A stretch of 64,000 nt of DNA from Paracoccaceae bacterium (lineage in GTDB: Bacteria; Pseudomonadota; Alphaproteobacteria; Rhodobacterales; Rhodobacteraceae). Positions 26,345-35,592 of the stretch are shown here, piece by piece. The position numbers were made by a program, and so were the translations under genes. The stretch covers positions 2,336,492 through 2,400,491 of the forward strand of contig WLWX01000001.1 in assembly GCA_012103375.1 (NCBI GenBank), given 5' to 3'. Under the pieces are notes generated by a model. It was not told the origin of the DNA, did not search any database, and saw only the letters and a program-made list of their open reading frames with translations. Positions within the stretch are counted from its first letter, which is position 1. Every line of letters starts with the position of its first letter.

Positions 26345-27478
26345 TCAACCATGGTCTTCGCCATCAGGATGCGCCTTGGCCAAAAACGCGCTGAACTCAC
26401 CGTCGGCGATTGGCACGCAATGCTCGGGTTCAGGATAGCCTCCTGCGTCGACATCGGCTTTGAATTCCCTGAACGCGGCAATGCGTTCGTTTTGCAGTCG
26501 CGCCAGTTCAGGTGCGAAATTGCGATAAACCTTGCCGTGGCGCGGTTTATGGTTCTTGCCATAGCCGAACCACTTATCGAGTGGCACAAGCCCTTCGGCG
26601 CCGTAGTTCACCTCGAAATACTTATGGTGCAGATAATGGGCGTAGGCGTGGCTATCGAGCGCCGCTTCGTCCGTGATCTCCAGCTTGTCGAACCCGATGT
26701 GGCCGTTGATCGCGCCAAAGCCCGTGCTGTTCAGCTGGAACATCATCACGACTGGGTTGGAAGGGATCAGCACATGCCAGAATACCTCGGCGAAATAGAG
26801 CGCACCCTCAACCGGGTGCATGGACAGCGACGACCACGGGCTGGGATTGATCGAATTGTGGTGGACCGAATGCACCCGTTTATAAAGCCACGGCGTATGA
26901 ATGAGCCGGTGAATGAAGAAGAAGTGCACCTCGTGAATTGCCGGAACCAGAAGCGTCACCAAGATCAGCCAGGGCCAGTGAGTGTCCCACTCCACCCAGT
27001 TGCCCCAACTGTTCGCCCAGGCCCAGAGCACCAGCACCTGACACAGCGTCCACAGTGGGATCGACGACAGATAGGTGCGCAGGAAGTTGTCGAGGTTTTG
27101 CCGCTTGAACCAGAACACATCGGATGGATGTTCAGACGGAAACTTCGCGTTGTACTTGAACCGCGTGTCCTGCTTGCGCTTGACGTAATAGAAGAACTCG
27201 ACCGCGCCGAATAACACGAAGATGCCGATGGCGTTGGCTGCGAACAGCCGCAACGCCCAGCCCCAGCCAAGGGTTTGCATCGTCTCAATGTCGGGGATCA
27301 GGAAAACCCAGTAGAGCAGTGCCGTCGCCATATGGAACGCATTCCATGGCCAGAGGTATTCGATCAGGAAGGCGCCCATCTTTGACCAACGCCCTGACCA
27401 GAAGGGGGCAATGTCCAGCACCGCGTCGGGCGACCAGTTACCGCGCTTGTCGCGAAAGCCGAACTTCAGATCATCCAT
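26345..27478 (-). CDS. Sterol desaturase / fatty acid hydroxylase family membrane protein
   Basis: 377 residues from the ATG at 27478 (MDDLKFGF); an upstream in-frame start at 27568 would add a proline/glycine-rich leader and is less likely. It has 4-5 membrane helices and the eight-histidine diiron signature: HEVHFFFIHRLIH, HSVHH and later HSYAHYLHH. These enzymes use O2 to hydroxylate or desaturate lipid chains or sterol-like rings in the inner membrane. The substrate cannot be assigned. A possible Rieske or ferredoxin partner is not nearby. Confidence 0.85.
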   Translation of the reverse strand: MDDLKFGFRDKRGNWSPDAVLDIAPFWSGRWSKMGAFLIEYLWPWNAFHMATALLYWVFLIPDIETMQTLGWGWALRLFAANAIGIFVLFGAVEFFYYVKRKQDTRFKYNAKFPSEHPSDVFWFKRQNLDNFLRTYLSSIPLWTLCQVLVLWAWANSWGNWVEWDTHWPWLILVTLLVPAIHEVHFFFIHRLIHTPWLYKRVHSVHHNSINPSPWSSLSMHPVEGALYFAEVFWHVLIPSNPVVMMFQLNSTGFGAINGHIGFDKLEITDEAALDSHAYAHYLHHKYFEVNYGAEGLVPLDKWFGYGKNHKPRHGKVYRNFAPELARLQNERIAAFREFKADVDAGGYPEPEHCVPIADGEFSAFLAKAHPDGEDHG

Positions 27479-27625
27479 CGCCCAGCCTCCCCCCTTTGCT
27501 GCCGCGCGCCCTGCCGGGCCGCCCCAATGTCGCGCCAACTGTTGACGGATTGACATAAAACAAATCAAGATGGCATGAAGCGATCACGCATTTTCATGCC
27601 AAAACACCTCAGAAAGCGGGCAAAA

Positions 27626-27645
27626 TGAAACGAATTGAAACGACT
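27626..27645 (+). repeat. Tandem 10-bp repeat upstream of the LacI gene
   Basis: TGAAACGAAT is followed directly by TGAAACGACT, a tandem repeat spanning two helical turns, 9 bp before the lacI-type start and in the gap shared with the divergent hydroxylase gene. It may be a regulator-binding site; LacI-family operators are usually palindromic, so this is only suggestive. Confidence 0.35.
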
Positions 27646-27653
27646 GAGGCGCA

Positions 27654-28643
27654 ATGAAGCGCCCGACGATCCCCGATTTGGCAGAAGCTGCGGGCGTCTC
27701 AGTCTCGACAGTGAACCGGGTTCTGAACAACGCCAGCTCTGTTCGCCAACTCACCCGCGACCGCGTGCAGGCTGTTGCGGAAGAGATTGGGTTCTACGCG
27801 CTGGGCACGATCCAGCACTCGGGGCGCAAAACGCGAGAGGTCCATCATCTTGGCATCCTGCTCCAGCAAGGCGGTCGCCCGTTTTACCGCAATCTGGGCG
27901 AGTTTCTTGAGCGCGAGGCGCGACGCCGTCACGATGGCACGGTCGATTTGACGCTGGAATACCTTGACGATCTGTCGCCCGAGCAGGTCGCGGCACGATT
28001 GGTCGCCCTGGGCGAGCGGTGCGAGTCTGTCGCCGTCGTGGCCGCCCAGCACCCGGTGGTTGCCGATGCAATCGACACGGTCATCGGAAACGGCGTTCCT
28101 GTGGCCGGGCTTATCGCGCCGCTATCAGCGCGCGGCAATGTCAGCTTCGTAGGCCTCGACAGTTGGAAGGTTGGGCGCACCGCTGCCTGGGCGTTTGACA
28201 GGATGGTGCGTGAGCCCGGGAAGATCGGAGTTCTGCTTGGAAACCCGCGCTACAGGAACCAGGAATTGAACGAGAGTGGATTCCGTTCGTACTTTCGTGA
28301 ACACAACAGTGACTTCACGCTTCTTGAGCCACAGCCAACATACGAATCCGCCGCTGCCGCACGGGATCTGGTTGAGAACCTGCTGACCGAGCACCCTGAT
28401 CTCTGCGGTCTTTTCGTTTCCGGCGGCGGGACCAGCGGCGCAATTTCTGCGCTGCGTGACACACCAAAGCGCGATGATTTCGTGGCTGTCGGATACGAGC
28501 TTTTCGATGCAACACGTTCCGCCTTGATTGACGGGACGCTGACCATGGTAATTTCACACCCGATGGAATCCTTCGCGCGGCAAACCATTGACGCAATGAT
28601 ACGGGCAAAAAGGCCGGACCAGACGCTGGCGCACAGCGCGTAG
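27654..28643 (+). CDS. LacI-family transcriptional regulator with displaced C-terminus
   Basis: 329 residues. The N-terminal helix-turn-helix IPDLAEAAGVSVSTVNRVLN is followed by a periplasmic-binding-protein-like sensor domain (FVSGGGTSGAISAL). Members sense sugars or polyols. The frame ends at TAG 28643 with an odd AHSA tail, but in another frame 28634-28681 reads QRVALDFEIYTSENV and a stop, which is the usual ending of this subfamily. A 1- or 2-base indel just before 28634 has therefore replaced the last ~15 residues. The transport genes normally next to such regulators are absent; an IS630 element lies 266 bp downstream. Confidence 0.85.
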   Translation: MKRPTIPDLAEAAGVSVSTVNRVLNNASSVRQLTRDRVQAVAEEIGFYALGTIQHSGRKTREVHHLGILLQQGGRPFYRNLGEFLEREARRRHDGTVDLTLEYLDDLSPEQVAARLVALGERCESVAVVAAQHPVVADAIDTVIGNGVPVAGLIAPLSARGNVSFVGLDSWKVGRTAAWAFDRMVREPGKIGVLLGNPRYRNQELNESGFRSYFREHNSDFTLLEPQPTYESAAAARDLVENLLTEHPDLCGLFVSGGGTSGAISALRDTPKRDDFVAVGYELFDATRSALIDGTLTMVISHPMESFARQTIDAMIRAKRPDQTLAHSA

Positions 28644-28907
28644 CGCTCGACTTTGAAATATATACTTCGGAAAATGTCTGAATGAACGATTGGATCGTGC
28701 CTGGACAAAACGCACCTGGCCAGCGTGGCATTTCGACTGCCGAAATTGCCACCTATCCAGTAGAACTTCACTTTTGCGGGGCCGTGTTTCTCAAGCCTTT
28801 ATCGCAAGCCACATCTGGCTTTTTTTGGTTAGATAAGATGACAGCATCATAAGGCGAGTGTCGCACTTTGTCTCACACTCGACAGATCAGCCGCGAACCC
28901 ATTGATT

Positions 28908-29957
28908 TAGAGCATGGTCCATTTAATCTGCAACATATCCGGCAGCCTTGAAGAGGTTTCTGCATTCTTCTGGTGGAAAGAGGTCGCAGGTTTGTGCGAC
29001 GGATTGGAACAGCGCGTCGAAGGTACGTGCTTTCAGCCGTCGCAGATGTGCTTTGAGCTTGGCGTATGCCATTTCGATAGGGTTCAGGTCGGGGCTGTAG
29101 GGCGGCAGGAAGAGGAGCCAGCTTCCCTGCGCTTTCAGGATGGCCTGTGCCTTTGCGGATTTGTGGGACGACAGGTTGTCAGCGATCACGACGTCACCTG
29201 GCTGCAAGGTCGGAACCAATTGGGTTTCAATGTATATGTCGAAGGCGGCGCGGTTCATGGGGCCGTCCAGAACCCAGGGTGCGCTGAGTTCATCCATCCG
29301 CAGCCCGGCGATGAAGGTTTGCGTGCGCCAGTGGCCGAAGGGCGCGTCCGCCTCAAGCCGAGTCCCCCGGAGGGATCGGCCCCGCAGGCGTGTCATCTTG
29401 GTGGTGACGGCGGTTTCGTCGATAAACACCAGCCTATGCGGCTCACGGCGCATCCTCGGCATCCGACGCCGCCACTCGTATCGCGCGGCGCGAACCCGTT
29501 TGCGCAGCCTTTCCGTTGCGATCAGCTATTTTTTTATATGTGAACCCAAGGCGATGAAGCAAGTGACGCGAGAGCATCGCCGGTGTGGCGATTAGGTCAT
29601 GCTCCTGCTTCAACGCTTCGGCCAGCTCCGGCATGGTGATGTCCGGTTCAGCTTGCACGCGTAATTTCAACCACTCGGACGCCGCGTCCAACTTGCTGCG
29701 TCGAGGCCGTCCTTGAGGCGCAGCTTTCACGCCGCCGGTTCGCCTTTTGCGCTGCATGATCCGCACCGCGCTCGCGACCGATATCCGCAAACGCCGGGCC
29801 GCCTCATGGCAGGAAAGTCCTTCATCTACCAGCGCGACGACGCGCTCTCGAATGTCCAAAGACAGTGATTTCCCCATGATCCACCTCCACATTCGGTGAA
29901 TCACAAAATCAGACCTCTGGGAATCCCATCGATTCAGATTTCAAGGACGGCGCTCTA
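28908..29957 (-). mobile_element. IS630-family insertion sequence 1 (inactive)
   Basis: Element of 1046 bp (28910-29955) flanked by the TA dinucleotide at both ends, as expected for the IS630/Tc1 group. Imperfect terminal inverted repeats of about 21 bp are visible: GAGCatgGTCCaTTtAATCTG against GAGCgccGTCCtTGaAATCTG. It carries one transposase gene in two frames that cannot be joined. Confidence 0.85.
28923..29904 (-). pseudogene. IS630 transposase, orfA/orfB, frameshift-broken
   Basis: orfA (29904 or ATG at 29877 to 29443) has the Winged-helix head (LSLDIRERVVALVDEGLSC) and ends in the wrong frame. The catalytic part (28923 to about 29520) has the DDE residues: FIDETAV, VIADNLSSHK and PYSPDLNPIEM. 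IS630 transposases are normally joined by a -1 slip at A7. Here the A7 is present (29529-29535 region), but a -1 slip runs into TGA; one C is missing compared with the sibling element at 39057-40109. The element therefore looks unable to make its transposase. Confidence 0.75.
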
Positions 29958-30114
29958 GCGATGTCAGGCTGGAAATCCGTCAAATCCGAAGGACGTCAAA
30001 TCCACTTCATCTCAGCGGTTCAGGCCGCTTCAAAAGTGAACCACACTTCCCTGCGCGTCCCAAACCACTGATATTTCGCGGATTTGGCGCCAGCGGTGTC
30101 GGATTAATGGGTCC

Positions 30115-30186
30115 TGACCCTAGCCCACTGGTCAGCGCAATACGCACCGAATCTTGGCGGAATTCCTCCGTCCGTTTCAGTCCCAT
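30115..30186 (-). pseudogene. IS3-family orfA, N-terminal fragment
   Basis: From the ATG at 30186 the frame reads MGLKRTEEFRQDSVRIALTS and then departs from the family. This is the start of IS3-type orfA proteins of rhizobia and roseobacters, cut after ~21 residues. The following bases (about 29960-30114) have the look of another insertion-sequence end but code for nothing I recognise. The whole stretch 29958-30382 is otherwise without a gene. Confidence 0.6.
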
Positions 30187-30382
30187 AGCCAGTCTCCTTT
30201 GTTGCAGTAAATGCTATCAAAGGAGCGGCATCAAACCGCGACAGGTCCACAGTGGTTCGTAGTTTTTCCTGGCGCACGGACTACCAACCAGCCAAACGCT
30301 ACCCAAATGATACCCACAGCAAAACGCGCAGCACGACGAGCCACCTGAAAGCACGTAAGTCTTTGTTTTTATTTAATAGAAG

Positions 30383-30457
30383 TGGTGCCCGGGGGCGGAA
30401 TCGAACCACCGACACGAGGATTTTCAATCCACTGCTCTACCCCTGAGCTACCCGGGC
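30383..30457 (-). tRNA. tRNA-Phe (GAA)
   Basis: Read on the minus strand: acceptor GCCCGGG paired with CCCGGGC, TAGCTC D-arm, anticodon loop TTGAAAA with GAA, T-loop TTCGATT, discriminator A and encoded CCA. It is the last gene after yacG in the conserved murA-to-yacG block. Confidence 0.95.
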
Positions 30458-30539
30458 ACGGGTGAACGGGCGGGCCGTTCGGGTCGCGGTGTTCTAGTCG
30501 CGCGTCCGGGCGGTGTCCAGTGGCCAGACGGGCATTTTT

Positions 30540-30734
30540 TCAATGGGTTTTTGGCGGGCTATGGGCGGGCATTCCGGCCGCCTGCCGCTGTGCTTCGTCG
30601 AGGTCGTCCGGGTCGTCCGATGGGACTGCATAACCGCCTGTCAGCCAGCGCCCAAGATCCACATCAGCGCAGCGGCGCGAGCAGAACGGGCGGTAGGTGT
30701 CGTGGTGGGCCTTGTCGCAGATCGGGCAACTCAT
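30540..30734 (-). CDS. yacG: DNA gyrase inhibitor YacG
   Basis: 64 residues. A four-cysteine zinc knuckle (CPICDKAHHDTYRPFCSRRC) is followed by DLGRWLTGGYAVP, the typical YacG pattern. In E. coli the protein binds GyrB and restrains gyrase. It overlaps the ribonuclease gene by four bases (TGATG type), so it is translated from the same message. Confidence 0.88.
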   Translation of the reverse strand: MSCPICDKAHHDTYRPFCSRRCADVDLGRWLTGGYAVPSDDPDDLDEAQRQAAGMPAHSPPKTH

Positions 30735-31774
30735 CGCAGGGCTTTCAGCAGGTCGGTTACGGGTTGGCGTTCGCGTTTGCGCTGCAGCTCATAATGGCCC
30801 AGTGGGGTCCATCCGGCCAGGGCCGTTTCCACCGGATCGGCGCGCAGTGCGGCGCGCAGGCTTTGTTCGAAAACGGCGCGATCGCGTTTCGGCATCGGCG
30901 CAAGATCCAGCGTGATCTGCCCCCCCAGGCCCCGGCAACGCAGCGCGCGGGGCAGGGCGCGGGCCAGCGCGATGTTGGCTTTCAGACCCGCGGCGAGCGA
31001 GCTGTCGCTGCCGGTATTCACATCCACCGCGACCAGCGCGCGGGTCGGCTCCACAAACGCTGACGCGCCACCGGGCAGGGGCAGTCGCGGACTGCGCAAA
31101 CCTTCGATCGCATCCAGAACACCATGATCTTCCAACGCATCCGGGCCATCGGCAAGCACATCGGGTGCCGCCCAGTCGCGCCAGGCCAACCTGTGTGCAT
31201 CGGGCGCATCGACCAGCAATTCGGGCGCATCGCCACTGGCATCGCCCATCACAGCCGTTGCCAGATCGCGCATCGCGGCGATGTCGTCCAGAACCTCTTC
31301 CGAAACGGCACCTTCGCTATTCGAGCGTACGATCAACCCGAAGTCGGACCCTTCCATCGCCTCGGCCGCCAGAATGCGCAGCGCACCGCGCGCTTCCTCG
31401 TCCCGGATCGCCCGAGAGATATTCAGCCCCGGCGCGTCGGGCGTGACAATCGCAAAGCGGCTTTTGAACAGCACCCGTGTGGTGACCGGCACGGCCTTGC
31501 CATCCTCGGCCTGGCCGCTGACCTGCACCAACAGCGCCTGACCCGGCGCGATGCCCTTGCTGCCGCGCAGCCAGCCGCGCCCGTCCGGCAGGCGCAAGGT
31601 CAGCCCGCCTTGGCCCTTTATCGGGCGTTCGGCGATGCCGCGATAAATCGCGCCAATACCGTGCGGCGCGTCGTCGCCCGGATCAAACAGCAGATCGTCC
31701 AGCTGGCCGTCGATCATCCGCGCAGCCAGATTGCGCCCGCCGACCTGGCCAAGTGCAACGACGCTGCCCTTCAT
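30731..31774 (-). CDS. Ribonuclease E/G family protein
   Basis: 347 residues, shorter than E. coli RNase G (489) and lacking the S1 domain at the N-terminus. The catalytic region is recognisable: DVNTGSDSS (metal-binding aspartate) and the [13 protein letters not shown]-like segment. Alphaproteobacteria often carry this reduced RNase E/G next to maf. Likely function is endonucleolytic RNA processing, but absence of the S1 domain makes the activity uncertain. It overlaps maf by four bases. Confidence 0.8.
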   Translation of the reverse strand: MKGSVVALGQVGGRNLAARMIDGQLDDLLFDPGDDAPHGIGAIYRGIAERPIKGQGGLTLRLPDGRGWLRGSKGIAPGQALLVQVSGQAEDGKAVPVTTRVLFKSRFAIVTPDAPGLNISRAIRDEEARGALRILAAEAMEGSDFGLIVRSNSEGAVSEEVLDDIAAMRDLATAVMGDASGDAPELLVDAPDAHRLAWRDWAAPDVLADGPDALEDHGVLDAIEGLRSPRLPLPGGASAFVEPTRALVAVDVNTGSDSSLAAGLKANIALARALPRALRCRGLGGQITLDLAPMPKRDRAVFEQSLRAALRADPVETALAGWTPLGHYELQRKRERQPVTDLLKALR

Positions 31775-32343
31775 CGGATCACCCCGGCGGTGCGCAGCAT
31801 GATCGCAGCCTCATGCACCGGCAATCCGACGACGCCGGTGAAGCTGCCTTGCAGCCAGGGAACAAAGGCACCCGCTGGCCCCTGAATGCCATAGCCGCCG
31901 GCCTTGCCCTGCCAGTCGCCGCTGTTCAGGTAGCCTTCGATCTCGGAGGGTTCCAGCCGCTTGAACCTGAGCGTTGTGACGCTGTCTTTCAACGCCAGGT
32001 GGTCGGCGGTGCGCAGGGCAACGGCGGTGATGACCTTGTGGCGGCGCCCCGACAACAGGCGCAGGAACGCCTCGGCCTCGGCCCGATCCGTCGGCTTGCC
32101 CAGAATGCGGCGTCCGACGGCGACTGTCGTGCCGGCGGCCAGGATCGCCTCATCCGCCGCGCAATCGCCGATCAGCGCCTTTTCGCGCGCCATCCGCAGG
32201 CAATAGTGGCGGGGCAGTTCGGCCTTGTCGGGGGTTTCGTCAATATCCGCCGGGCGTACCGCGTCCGGCGTCACACCGATCTGCGCCAACAGTTCCAGCC
32301 GCCGCGGACTGGCCGAGGCGAGCGTTAGTCGGCGCAAAACCAC
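31771..32343 (-). CDS. maf: Maf-like nucleoside triphosphate pyrophosphatase
   Basis: 190 residues with the Maf opening [12 protein letters not shown]. The family hydrolyses non-canonical or specific nucleoside triphosphates (dTTP/UTP or modified nucleotides) to monophosphates. Interior motifs ([15 protein letters not shown]) are conserved and the length is normal. Located between infA and the RNase E/G gene, which is conserved synteny in this order. Confidence 0.92.
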   Translation of the reverse strand: MVLRRLTLASASPRRLELLAQIGVTPDAVRPADIDETPDKAELPRHYCLRMAREKALIGDCAADEAILAAGTTVAVGRRILGKPTDRAEAEAFLRLLSGRRHKVITAVALRTADHLALKDSVTTLRFKRLEPSEIEGYLNSGDWQGKAGGYGIQGPAGAFVPWLQGSFTGVVGLPVHEAAIMLRTAGVIR

Positions 32344-32353
32344 TGGTTACGCG

Positions 32354-32572
32354 CTATTTGAAGCGATAGTTGATCCGACCCTTGGTCAGATCATAGGGCG
32401 TCATTTCCACTTGCACCTTGTCGCCAGCCAGAACGCGGATGCGGTTCTTGCGCATCTTGCCTGCCGTGTGCGCGATGATCTCATGGCCGTTTTCCAGCTC
32501 GACCCGGAATGTCGCGTTCGGCAGGAGTTCCTTCACGACGCCGGGAAATTCGAGCAGTTCTTCCTTGGCCAT
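32354..32572 (-). CDS. infA: Translation initiation factor IF-1
   Basis: 72 residues, the universal IF-1 length, beginning [13 protein letters not shown] and containing [18 protein letters not shown], the OB-fold core. It binds the ribosomal A site during initiation. The start is supported by GGAGAG upstream. A 288-bp gap precedes it; it contains no gene I can identify. Confidence 0.97.
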   Translation of the reverse strand: MAKEELLEFPGVVKELLPNATFRVELENGHEIIAHTAGKMRKNRIRVLAGDKVQVEMTPYDLTKGRINYRFK

Positions 32573-32860
32573 GTTCTCTCCATCATTATCCGCCCTGTGT
32601 GGGCTGGCCCTAAATGGAGGCGTTCCGGGTGATTTACAAGGGGTTATCGTTGCTGGTGCGGTTGCAGTCCGTTGGATCGAAATTCCGCCGGTTCCGGGCC
32701 TGTGGCGATGACTGGGGGGCGGCCCCCAGTCCCGCCCCGAAGAATATTTGGACTGATAATTCAAGGGTTTTGGTTATCTGATGTGCCGAGGTGTCGGTTG
32801 TCGCGGAGTCCCCCGGCAAAATTCAGGGCGACGGGGGATAAACGGGGGGTTAACGGCGGA

Positions 32861-33352
32861 TTAACCTGCATCGTCTGTCGTTGGTGCGCCAAAGCGCGCC
32901 AGAATCCGGTCGCGGATCTGGTCACGGGCCTGACGGTAGCTGACGAGTTGTTGGTCGCGGCCCTCGCCCAGGCCGGTCGGGTCCAGAATCGGCCAGTATT
33001 CAACGTCGAGGTGGTAATACCGCGTCAGATCAAGCGCGCGGCGCTGGCTGGCCGGCAACAGGGCGACGATCAGTTCGAATCCGCCCAGATCATCGCCCCA
33101 TTCCTGCATTTCATCGAAGCTACGGGACCGGTGGCGATGAAGCTCGATCCCCAGTTCGGCGCAGACGGCGACGGAAAATCCGTCTATTTCCATGTCGTTA
33201 TAGACACCGGCGGATTGAACATAGGTTGTTTGCCCATAGAAATGCTTCATCATTCCTTCGGCCATTGGGGATCGGACTGCATTGTGGTCGCAGCAGAACA
33301 GAACCGACTGGGGCAGGGAAGTTGGCCCCGGTTTTGCAGGGCCCTCAGCCAC
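32861..33352 (-). CDS. Low-molecular-weight protein tyrosine phosphatase/arsenate reductase-like
   Basis: 163 residues from GTG at 33352, which overlaps the stop of the UPF0262 gene; a longer in-frame start at 33406 lies inside that gene. The P-loop CDHNAVRS fits C-x5-R-S, and a late DPTGLG supplies the general acid Asp. It could be a tyrosine phosphatase or a regulator-like arsenate reductase; lack of arsenic genes nearby favours the first. Part of the conserved hisD-to-infA block. Confidence 0.82.
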   Translation of the reverse strand: MAEGPAKPGPTSLPQSVLFCCDHNAVRSPMAEGMMKHFYGQTTYVQSAGVYNDMEIDGFSVAVCAELGIELHRHRSRSFDEMQEWGDDLGGFELIVALLPASQRRALDLTRYYHLDVEYWPILDPTGLGEGRDQQLVSYRQARDQIRDRILARFGAPTTDDAG

Positions 33353-33818
33353 CAAAATGCAGCACGCAGACCAGGGTGAACAGGCGGCGCGCCGTGTCGA
33401 TGTCAACCTCGGCCTTGCCGTCCAGCCGCTCCATCAGCACCCGCGCGCCTTCGTTGTGGATGCCGCGCCGGGCCATGTCGATGGTTTCGATCTGGCTGGG
33501 CGGCATGGTCTTCACCGCTTCGAAATAGCTTTCGCAGATCTGGAAATAATCTTTCACGACCTGCCGGAACGGACCCAGCGACAGGTGGAATTCCGCCGCA
33601 GGTGTTTCATTTTCCTGTTTCAGATCAAAGACCAGGCGGCGATCCTTGATTGAAAGGATCAGGTGATAAGGTCCATCCGGTGCATCGTCACGCGGCAGGG
33701 CAAAGCTGTTGTCTTCCAACAGATCGAAGACGGCGACCTTGCGTTCCTGTTCAATCTCGGGCGTAGGCGGGGCCAGCGCGGAATCGTCGATCTCGATATG
33801 GGACAGGCGTGCCGTCAT
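33345..33818 (-). CDS. UPF0262 family protein
   Basis: 157 residues from ATG at 33818, overlapping the hisD stop (ATGA). The segment APPTPEIEQERKVAVFDLLE is diagnostic for UPF0262, a family known only from Alphaproteobacteria and without assigned function. Located as usual between hisD and the phosphatase gene. Confidence 0.85.
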   Translation of the reverse strand: MTARLSHIEIDDSALAPPTPEIEQERKVAVFDLLEDNSFALPRDDAPDGPYHLILSIKDRRLVFDLKQENETPAAEFHLSLGPFRQVVKDYFQICESYFEAVKTMPPSQIETIDMARRGIHNEGARVLMERLDGKAEVDIDTARRLFTLVCVLHFGG

Positions 33819-35125
33819 TCCGGGGGCCTGTTCAGCCGTTCCAGCCGCGCGCCGACGCTGAGGCCGTGTGCCTCCAGGCTTTCCGAGCGGGCCAGCCGTT
33901 CGGCCGCGGGTCCGATGACGCGCATCGCTTCGGGGGTCAGTTCGGTCATTGTGGTGCGCTTCATGAAGTCTAGAACCCCAAGCCCGGATGAGAACCGCGC
34001 CGAACGGGCCGTGGGCAATACGTGGTTCGGACCGGCGATATAGTCGCCAATCGCCTCGGGCGTCCATTTGCCCAGGAAGATCGCACCCGCGTGCCGGATG
34101 TTGGCGGCCAGCGCGCGCGGTTCTTCGACGCACAGTTGCAGGTGTTCCGGCGCGATCCGGTCGCTGAGCGCGGCAGCCTCGCCCCAGTCACGCACCGTGA
34201 TGATCGCGCCGTTGTCAGCCCAACTGGCCGCGGCGATGTCGCGGCGTTCCAGCGTGGTCAGAAGGTGCTCAACAGCCCCACCAGCTTCGCCCGATAACCG
34301 TTTGTTATTCGTTATCAAAATGGATTGAGCGCTTGCATCATGTTCGGCCTGGCTGAGCAAATCCAGCGCGATCCAGTCCGGGTTGTTGTGCTTGTCGGCG
34401 ATCACCAAAATCTCGGACGGGCCAGCGATCATGTCGATGCCAACGCGCCCAAAGACGCGGCGTTTGGCGGCGGCGACATAAGCGTTGCCGGGGCCGGTGA
34501 TCGTATCGACGGGGCGGATCGTTTCAGTGCCATAGGCCAGCGCGGCAATCGCCTGCGCGCCGCCGATGCGATAGATCGTGTCGACCCCGGCCAGCCGCGC
34601 CGCCAGCAGGACCAGCGGGTTCACCTGACCATTGGGTGTTGGCACCGCGATAACCAGCCGCCTGACCCCGGCGACCTGGGCCGGAATCGCGTTCATCAAT
34701 ACCGACGAGGGGTAGGTGGCCAGCCCGCCCGGCACATACAGGCCCGCCGCATCCACAGCCGTCCAGCGCCAGCCAAGGCGCGCGCCAGCCTCGTCCTTCC
34801 AGCTTGCGTCTTCCGGCAACTGGCGTTCGTGATAGGCGCGAATGCGCGCGGCGGCCAGGTTCAGTGCGGCGCGATCTTCGTCCGAGACCTGCGCGCATGC
34901 GGCCTCAACCTCACTTTCAGAAAATGCCACGTTATCAGATGTTAGCGAGATATTGTCGAAGCGTTCCGTTAACTCAAACACAGCTGCATCGCCGCGGTCG
35001 CGCACGTCAGCGATGATCGCGGCGACCGCGTCATCCACATCGACCGCGTCTTCGCGTTTGGCGGCCAGCAGGGCGCGGAATTCACCCTCGAAATCCGCAT
35101 CTTCAGTGCTTAGTCGGCGAACCAT
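33815..35125 (-). CDS. hisD: Histidinol dehydrogenase
   Basis: 436 residues. The family signature around AGPSEILVIAD and the zinc-binding regions (ITGPGNAYVAAAKR, AEHDA) are present. It oxidises L-histidinol to histidine in two NAD-dependent steps. It is separated from the other his genes (hisE, hisF and hisI elsewhere in the window), the normal situation in roseobacters. It lies 5 bp downstream of the DUF2948 gene. Confidence 0.97.
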   Translation of the reverse strand: MVRRLSTEDADFEGEFRALLAAKREDAVDVDDAVAAIIADVRDRGDAAVFELTERFDNISLTSDNVAFSESEVEAACAQVSDEDRAALNLAAARIRAYHERQLPEDASWKDEAGARLGWRWTAVDAAGLYVPGGLATYPSSVLMNAIPAQVAGVRRLVIAVPTPNGQVNPLVLLAARLAGVDTIYRIGGAQAIAALAYGTETIRPVDTITGPGNAYVAAAKRRVFGRVGIDMIAGPSEILVIADKHNNPDWIALDLLSQAEHDASAQSILITNNKRLSGEAGGAVEHLLTTLERRDIAAASWADNGAIITVRDWGEAAALSDRIAPEHLQLCVEEPRALAANIRHAGAIFLGKWTPEAIGDYIAGPNHVLPTARSARFSSGLGVLDFMKRTTMTELTPEAMRVIGPAAERLARSESLEAHGLSVGARLERLNRPPE

Positions 35126-35130
35126 CGGCG

Positions 35131-35592
35131 TTAATCCGGGTGCGACGGGCGCGCGCCCGTGTTGGCGGCATAGGCGCGGGTGACGTCCGACAGGGTGACC
35201 TCCAACGCTTCGACGTCCAGCGCGACCGCACCGTCACCCGCCAGCGTCAGGACCAGTTGCCCGGTGCCATCCGCGCCCGGTTCGAACTCCAGCGCCAGCA
35301 GCGACAGGACCGTATCGGTGTCGCGCATATCCGGGCCCTGGGTGCGGGCGTTCTGCACATCCTCGACACTCAGCACGGATTGCACGCGCTCGGCGGGGCG
35401 GTCGGTTTTTTCCTCCCAGCGGAACCGGTTGATCAACATCGCGAAACGCCGCTTTGTCTTGTCGAACCGCATTTCGGAGGCTGGAAAAACCGCATCCTGA
35501 ACCAGTGCCGAGATCACTTGCAGATCATCGGCGTCAAACGCCCTCAGCCGCAGCGGTGGCGGGCCCGCGTCTTCGAAACGCGCATCGCTCAT
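35131..35592 (-). CDS. DUF2948 family protein
   Basis: 153 residues; begins with [21 protein letters not shown] and has MLINRFRWE, which match DUF2948, a conserved alphaproteobacterial family of unknown function always found by murA-hisD. It overlaps the murA stop by four bases. No signal peptide or membrane segment. Confidence 0.85.
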   Translation of the reverse strand: MSDARFEDAGPPPLRLRAFDADDLQVISALVQDAVFPASEMRFDKTKRRFAMLINRFRWEEKTDRPAERVQSVLSVEDVQNARTQGPDMRDTDTVLSLLALEFEPGADGTGQLVLTLAGDGAVALDVEALEVTLSDVTRAYAANTGARPSHPD

